Origin: Oopsacas minuta | Taxonomy: Eukaryota > Porifera > Hexactinellida > Lyssacinosida > Leucopsacidae | DNA length: 64,000 bases | NCBI GenBank assembly: GCA_024704765.1 | Contig: JAKMXF010000296.1 | Coordinates: forward strand, 408,465-472,464 | Reading direction: 5' to 3' | Shown here: positions 58,479-64,000 of the stretch, piece after piece | Layout: each line of letters opens with the position of its first letter | Numbering within the stretch: position 1 is the stretch's first letter | Program-made: the position numbers and the translations under genes | Notes under the pieces: generated by a model | The model's input: only the letters and a program-made list of their open reading frames with translations | Database searches by the model: none | What the model was told of the DNA's origin: nothing

Positions 58479-58689
58479 GAAGCCGATATATTTGGCTTTA
58501 ATGAAGTTGCAATTTTCCCATAGACTTTGGCTTGTAAGCTAGAATTTCTGTAACTTTTTTGTTTTTTAACCTATTTTATAAATCTCTAGTTCAGTCTTCA
58601 TCCCTCAACATGCTCTATAACGGCTCATATAGCGATTTTACCATGCAAAACTTTGAGGGTGTAACATTCTATAATTGTACCGAGTGAAT

Positions 58690-59548
58690 TGCTCAACAGT
58701 ATTAAATAGGTAATCGATAGGACAATTAGGATATATTATGCATCTCATGTAATCGAGTAGAGTTTGGCTGCTATAAACTAAGGACAAGCACTTTTGGATC
58801 GCCTCAATTAATTTTTTGCCCCAAAATATATAGAAATCTATGAACGCATTGTTCCAACATTAATAACTTACTTTGACAGATGCTGGAACTATAACAATGC
58901 GAGAAAATACTACATGATTTGTTTCTAACTTCCAACCTAACTTAGTTGATATAAGCACAAACAAACGGTCAAAATTGGTCCACCTTAGCCGGAGTAATAC
59001 AAATTGCACAACCATTGAAGATAACAGAATATATGCAAATATATGTTCGTCTTCTCCCGGTATTACTGGGTTCGAATTAATGAGGTGCCCCTAAATACAT
59101 CTGTTCAAACTTTATCTGACATTTCAAGGCCAATGGGGTGGCTTTTGATGTGTGACAGTGCCATTCATTATGTATGTAGAAAAAAGGTGAAAATGTGTAA
59201 ACAGAGTGGAGTAGATCCAAATTTAGGGATTTCCATAAAGCAACATATTTGCCAACCTGTGTGAAGAAAAAAGCGAGACAGAAGGGACTAATATAGCGGG
59301 ACATTCGTGTTTGGAATTGTGATATCAGGATTAGTTAGTGTAGCCATTCCACAACAAAAAGTAATTCTTATTGGCGAAAATACTATATTCTTAAATATAA
59401 ATCGAAACATCTTAGAAGATAAAGGTTCAAATGCTCAATAGCATAGATCAGATGTTGCACAAACTTATCGTAACTACGACGAAACAACTATTAGATAAAA
59501 TTATTTATACATAAATGAGTATTTTTCTAAGAATATTCGTAAAGAATG
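58690..59548. other. Non-coding stretch
   Basis: No gene or repeat supported; downstream flank of the sterol reductase gene. Confidence 0.5.
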
Positions 59549-60797
59549 CTAATAGACAAAAGGAAAAATCCTATACGGAACTACTTTACAGTAAGTGTCC
59601 AAATCCTTCTTATACTTCTTTTGGCACATAGACGAATCTCTTAACTCCCTATGGATCAAGAATATCGAGAAATATAATATATAGAAATAGGGGAGTGCAT
59701 GAGAAAATCCGCAAGTTAAGCACCATGCAAGCCCCATCATGAGGTCACCTAAATAATTAGGGTGTTTGCACATGCCCCATAGACCAGATACAATAAGCTT
59801 TTGTACCTCGTGCAGTAGAAATTGTAATGATATCTGCATATTCAGGGGATTTTGGATTTAGCCTGTAACCGCATTTAACAGAATTCGAAACACGAAAGAT
59901 ATAATATCCTCCAATCCATAGAGCAAATATAATGGCAAGCATTGTTGTTGATAATTCAATTGGATTGAATGCGAGAAAGCGTGTGTGCATTGAAAAACGA
60001 TAGGCATCCAGCTAATATCACCTAAAGCCAGCATATAGCCAAATCCATCGGTAGTTATATCCATTATTGACAAAACAGAATCTTCATATACAAATCCATC
60101 CAAACAATATACAAAATGGAAGAATAATTCGAGTAGCATTGATGGAGTGACATACCCAAATGTTTGATAATGATACAACAAACATGAATAGTTTATAAAG
60201 ATCCATCCTATCAAGCTAGGGCGTAATTCAAAGAAAAATTTCAAATCTAGCTCGCCTATTTTCGGATTGAGTTCACGCCCAATAAAAAAGTCATATAACA
60301 TATTTCCTGAGTCTCCGCCTTCAGCTAATAGTAATCCTTCTCTAAAAGAATTAACGTACAAGTAGACACTAAGTCCAAGCGAAAAAATGATGGATACTAT
60401 CGCGAATTCAAAATAATAGTTGAATAGATGTCAATTTTGAGGATGTAGAAAAAGAGTAATAATATATGGCTCACGATGAATGCGGAAAGTCCGTTGATGT
60501 TATATATCAATCTTTTTCCATTTGACAACAGGGACCAGGCACTCTCCGCCCCAATGGAAGTAAGTAGAGAATCGCTTGGAAGATTATCCATGCTGAGAGA
60601 ATGAGGATGCAAGAGAAGATAGCTTTTGCATCAAGATTGTATAATTCAATTGGTGGGATTTCCAGAATGCAAAAATTGAATTTATCAGCAAAAGCAAGAT
60701 ACAAGATAACTATAGGTAGGACAATTGTAAGGAATCCTGCACCAATCGGCCCTCCAAAATTGTCAGCTGGTCTTTTCTTTTCTTCCGCCATCTGCAA
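59549..60797 (-). CDS. TM7SF2: Delta(14)-sterol reductase / lamin B receptor family, with four frameshifts
   Basis: Reduces the C14 double bond of sterol intermediates with NADPH in the ER membrane (TM7SF2 in animals, ERG24 in fungi). ATG at 60797: [20 protein letters not shown], several membrane segments and [11 protein letters not shown]. Then [51 protein letters not shown] and [12 protein letters not shown]. The C-terminus has [33 protein letters not shown] and [10 protein letters not shown], the conserved family end. No Tudor domain precedes it, unlike lamin B receptor. The frame changes at about 60531 (G3 run), 60425, 59995 (A5 run) and 59800 (T4 run); three of the four lie in homopolymers. 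Residues on both sides of each shift remain conserved and no substitution stops are seen. Either the assembly has indels or the gene has just become a pseudogene. I saw no introns. Confidence 0.85.
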
Positions 60798-60943
60798 TAT
60801 ATGTTTGTTGATCTTATCTAGTGTTGAAAATTTTAAAAGTCACATAATACGTTTCAAAATATGTTAGTTATACGTACGTATAAAGGTCTTTAAAAGGTTA
60901 ATTGAAATGCTTATAACAAGTATACCACAACCTTTAAAAATTT
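60798..60943. other. Short intergenic region between kish and sterol reductase
   Basis: 146 bases between the kish stop and the reductase ATG, both on the minus strand. It must hold the kish 3-prime end and the reductase promoter, suggesting compact spacing of host genes here. No clear TATA box. Confidence 0.5.
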
Positions 60944-61162
60944 CTAATTGGAAAGTAATAAATATACTGCTGCTGCTGAACAACCAAGAGATACCCATCC
61001 ACTAAGCCTTCGTCCTATAACAGTAAGTTTATATAACTTCTGGATGATGCCTTTGGATTGCTTTGGAATCAGGCTTGGAGATAAGTGTTGCACATACGTA
61101 CACATACAAATAATCAATAACAATATTACAATGAGGCTTTCAAAATGAAACAAGGCAGACAT
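60944..61162 (-). CDS. TMEM167A: Protein kish (TMEM167 / KSH1), intact
   Basis: 72 residues, the usual kish length. It starts MSALFHFESLIVILLLIICM and then CTYVQHLSPSLIP, matching the conserved kish start MSA.F.F.SL..VILLLIC.C.Y. The middle, YKLTVIGRRLSGWVSLGC, corresponds to the conserved (A)RIGERxSPYVSLAC part. There are two membrane segments, about residues 7-24 and 54-70. Kish is a small Golgi membrane protein needed for secretion. The gene is a single exon with ATG at 61162 and TAA at 60944. It lies just upstream of the sterol reductase on the same strand. Being fully open, it contrasts with its frameshifted neighbour. Confidence 0.9.
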   Translation of the reverse strand: MSALFHFESLIVILLLIICMCTYVQHLSPSLIPKQSKGIIQKLYKLTVIGRRLSGWVSLGCSAAAVYLLLSN

Positions 61163-62379
61163 CAGTATTACATATAATCAAAATGCTCATAAGAGAGAAA
61201 ATGAGTGTCTAGCTATGCAAAGAGAGAAGACAGTAAAAAAGTGAAAAAAGAATTCGTTTAGGGTTCAATGTTAAAACTGGATAGTATCCTCAATGGAGGA
61301 CAGACACGACGACACTGCTAGGTAAGTTCTCTGAGATTCATTCGTGTGATAACTATGGTTAAGCAAGGTAGGTATCCTCTTACTTTTTCTTGCTGGAAAG
61401 CAGTAGCGTACGTATATTATAATGGCAGCTCAACCCCATGGATAATTACTTTACGCTAGCTAATGAAATATAATGGAAGCCTAAGATACGCCGATACATA
61501 CTTAATTGCTAACAAAATACGTATATACAGAGTTTATCAATAAAGGTAAGTGATAAAACAACGATGTTATATATAAATCCTCCCACGCTTACAGTTTCAC
61601 ACCATAGGTGAGTTATCAATCATATAGATATGTATTTCAAAAGAGTAATCTATTAAGATGAATAAAGTATTGTAATTAACGATCATACAGACTTACATAC
61701 ACACATAAAGAAGTTGAGAATATACAAAATCTCAAGGAGAGCAGGTGGGGTAACTACATGGACATAATTTACTTTAATTATGAACACACACAATAAACAA
61801 ACCCTAACTATTTGCATATCGTTGTCAAGTTATTAAAACAAATTGAGATGCTGAAGAGACTTATAACGCTTAATATCCTCAACAAAAGGTTTGTCTTTTA
61901 TAAACAGACGAATCATTTCAAGAGATACTTCGAGCTGATCCATTGACACTCAGATGGTACATTTGTTATGTGGACTATAAAATAGAGGGACAATTAAGGA
62001 TTTGGCAAGTTATGGCGGGACATTAGCCTCATTGACAGTTAACAGATACCCGGGTAGAGAAATCGGGATGTCCAGTCAACAAACGAAACAGTTGGCAAGT
62101 ATGGTAACGTTTGATTGAGTGAATACAGCGAATGCAATTTAGTTGAAACCAAAATATTCAATGCATTGTTGCATTGTATATTTTAGTGTTGCTGAAAGAA
62201 TTATCTGATAACAAGCTTTCAATTAAAGTACAAGAATTATATGTAATGAAATACACTAAATAGCAAACAAATGAACATGAAATTATAGAATAACAATCGG
62301 GTATCACCTCAATATCAAGCATCAACAGTATGAGCTTTTCTATGGTAGTTGTAATGCATAAATCAGTACAATTTGACTA
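61163..62379. other. Non-coding stretch upstream of kish
   Basis: No gene supported. Presumably includes the kish promoter. Confidence 0.5.
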
Positions 62380-62568
62380 TAGTGAGTAATACAATTTTCC
62401 CCATAGGATTTGGCTTAGTAGGAAATTTTTCACTTTGTCAATTTTCATCCTATTTTCAAATTATTAATCTCTATCAGCTTCTCTCAACGAGTTATTGAAC
62501 GGTGCATATAGGGCTTTTTGACCACATTACAAAAGTTGGGGGAGTGTAAGATTCTGAAATTGCTCACC
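62380..62568 (-). repeat. Solo Merlin-type terminal repeat
   Basis: Clearly related to the outer half of the Merlin-1 right TIR: AATACAATTTTCCCCATAGG, then CTCTCAACGAGTTATTGAAC and GGTGCATATAGGGCTTTTTG occur in the same order with about the same spacing. It ends at GGTGAGCAATTTCAGAATC (read inward), similar to the GGTACAACTATAGAATC tip. No second end or transposase is nearby. Confidence 0.7.
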
Positions 62569-63578
62569 AAATTTTGTGCGATTGTGGAAATTGAATATTA
62601 TCATCTTTTCGCTTTAAGAATTATTCTTCAGAAAAGTTCAATAATAGCAAACCTTTCCTTTTGCATCAGGAGATAAACAAAATATTAAGCTAGTACTAAA
62701 TTCATCTATTGATTATATATAATCTTGAATTTTCGAAAATATGAATATGGGACAGTGGTTATTGCGCACCCTGTAGGAAAACATTTGATTTATAATAAAT
62801 AGCAATTCTTGTGCAAAATTATTTGTCAAATGTACATCCGAAAATCTTGAATAAGTGGTTGGAGTTGGCATTCGGTCTCATAGCCCATAGATGCCAATCT
62901 GGGGTATCCCCAAACCTTGAGGTTTCTTATCAAGAGGCGTTAGTTAGGCTTTTCGTTTAAATTTATAGAGAAGCATCATAAATTCGCGTCATATTTCACC
63001 CTTTGAATTTTGAAAAAAGCGAGAGACTCACATGTATGGTGCGATAATTGATATCACTGTCAGGCCCCCAAAAGAAACGCTACTGCAATAATGTTAAACT
63101 ACTTAGGTGAAAAAACCTAATGTAGGTGTGTTTTAGGAACTATCTTTTCTCGGGTACATTACCAGTAGCATAGTTTCTCTTCATCATTTTCGTAGTCGGA
63201 AATAAAATACTACCGCTTAGCATTCTAATCACCTATGGCTGTGGCACCAAGTTTTTCTCGGTCCAGGGATTGTTTAAATGAGTTTGGGATTACTATATAG
63301 GAGTGTACATCTTAGAAACAATGCACTTTGGGCAGAATGAATGTAGTACATTTCTACGAGTATGTAACACTTTCGGGCTAAAGTGGATGTCATCATTCAA
63401 TAAAAGCAAAAATTTTGCCAAAATGTGCCAAATGAATATCTTGTACTCAAAAATTCAGCAAAATATATCTAAATGGTCAATCATTAAGACCAAGTTAGAT
63501 GTTAAATATTTGTTTTGATTAAAATGTTGAAATACGAAATGTTCTAAACTCGTTTCTGCACAAAATCTAAAAATTTAG
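62569..63578. other. Non-coding stretch
   Basis: Nothing supportable. A 71-codon open frame at 63303-63518 has no recognised similarity and AT-rich, repetitive composition. Confidence 0.45.
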
Positions 63579-63982
63579 TCATAACAAAGTAATCAAGTTT
63601 CTGAGTTATAACACATAACATGGATAGCACATGTTTCCCATTATCCACCTACAACTCAGTAATCATGGAAACCATTATAAAATCAGGATAGCCATTATAT
63701 TGGTTATATCAGACTTCCAAGAGTCTGATAATACATTTTGATAACCCTTACCAATTTGACATAATAGTGAATATGCCCATATATGGTCATTTTCAATATT
63801 CGCAATTATCAGAGGTTTCAGGGCAAAATGTATTATGAGGGTATGGAAGTAGGATATATGTAATATAATGGCTATCCTGATTTCACAATAATTTCCATGA
63901 TTATCGAGTTATAAGTGGATATTCATAACCTGTGCTATCCATGGTATGTGTTATAACTCAGAAACTTGCTAACTTTATGATG
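63579..63982. repeat. Inverted repeat, candidate MITE or foldback element
   Basis: The left arm 63579-63721 and right arm 63843-63982 are inverse copies with moderate divergence. Shared blocks include CAAGTTTCTGAGTTATAACA, CATGGATAGCACA and TCAGGATAGCCATTATATT. The spacer is about 120 bases. No coding capacity. The true outer end may lie beyond the window. Confidence 0.7.
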
Positions 63983-64000
63983 ACAAAAGTATTTTATTTT

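Larger units (their letters stand above)
54884..58485 (-). mobile_element. hAT-4 with 8-bp TSD ATATATTT
   Basis: A 3602-base element, starting CAGCCTCCAGGG and ending (read inward) CGGCTTCTAAG, flanked by ATATATTT at 54876-54883 and 58486-58493. The flanks are the interrupted Merlin-2 right TIR, and joining them restores it exactly (GTA-ATATATTT-GGC), so the boundaries are firm. Encodes a BED/DUF659-type hAT transposase on the minus strand. Both ends carry arrays of the GGTTATAACC palindrome. Confidence 0.9.
35797..58681 (-). mobile_element. Merlin-2, 22.9-kb composite Merlin filled with nested transposons
   Basis: The ends are GGTACAATTATTGAATG on the left and its inverse (GGTACAATTATAGAATG) on the right, flanked by the identical 8-bp repeat GAGTGAAT (35789-35796 and 58682-58689). 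The TIR on the left is continuous to at least 36180. On the right it survives as four pieces: about 51965-52009, 53364-53509, 54832-54883 (with TSD) and 58486-58681. These are separated by Tc1-B, Tc1-C and hAT-4. After subtracting all insertions, Merlin-2 itself is about the size of Merlin-1. It holds a minus-strand transposase relic at 36540-37330. Confidence 0.85.

Overview
The window is nuclear DNA of a eukaryote: AT-rich, gene-poor, and packed with DNA transposons at very different stages of decay. The few host genes are a protein kish (TMEM167-type), a delta(14)-sterol reductase/LBR-family gene and an SH3-domain exon, so an opisthokont is likely. The string [12 protein letters not shown] in the reductase and a possible 55-base intron with a CTAAT branch site would suit an early-diverging fungus, but an animal cannot be excluded. 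I saw no LTR, LINE, tRNA, rRNA or CRISPR. Every mobile element I recognise is class II or Helitron.

Layout. 1-7.4 kb: non-coding, with a MITE candidate and one Mutator-like element (3180-5153) flanked by a 9-bp target-site duplication (TSD). 7.4-7.8 kb: SH3 exon. 8.3-9.6 kb: decayed Tc1/mariner element. 10.8-14.8 kb: a possible class C receptor fragment, an unidentified relic and a degraded Helitron Rep region. 15.6-19.1 kb: mariner relic and two non-autonomous Tigger-like elements. 19.2-25.0 kb: two inverted PIF/Harbinger copies sharing inactivating mutations. 25.6-31.1 kb: a nearly intact Merlin element (25927-29802, 8-bp TSD) inserted in an older hAT relic, then another Merlin relic. 31.1-34.7 kb: no genes found. 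34.7-35.8 kb: mariner relic. 35.8-58.7 kb: one old Merlin element, bounded by matching terminal inverted repeats (TIRs) and the TSD GAGTGAAT, into which hAT, MULE, Tigger, mariner and Tc1 elements have inserted, some inside each other. 59.5-61.2 kb: sterol reductase and kish genes, both on the minus strand. 61.2-64 kb: non-coding, with a solo Merlin end and an inverted repeat.

The insertion order can be read directly. Target duplications (8 bp for Merlin and hAT, TA for Tc1 and Tigger) and coding frames that resume across insertions show which element came later. Two observations bear on assembly quality. A 17-base match to the Tn5 mosaic end lies as an insertion in one arm of a palindrome (43727-43743). 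Several single-base frameshifts lie in homopolymers, in the sterol reductase and in the Merlin transposase.

All similarity statements come from reading translations by eye. No database search or alignment was run, and identities and phylogeny are unmeasured.
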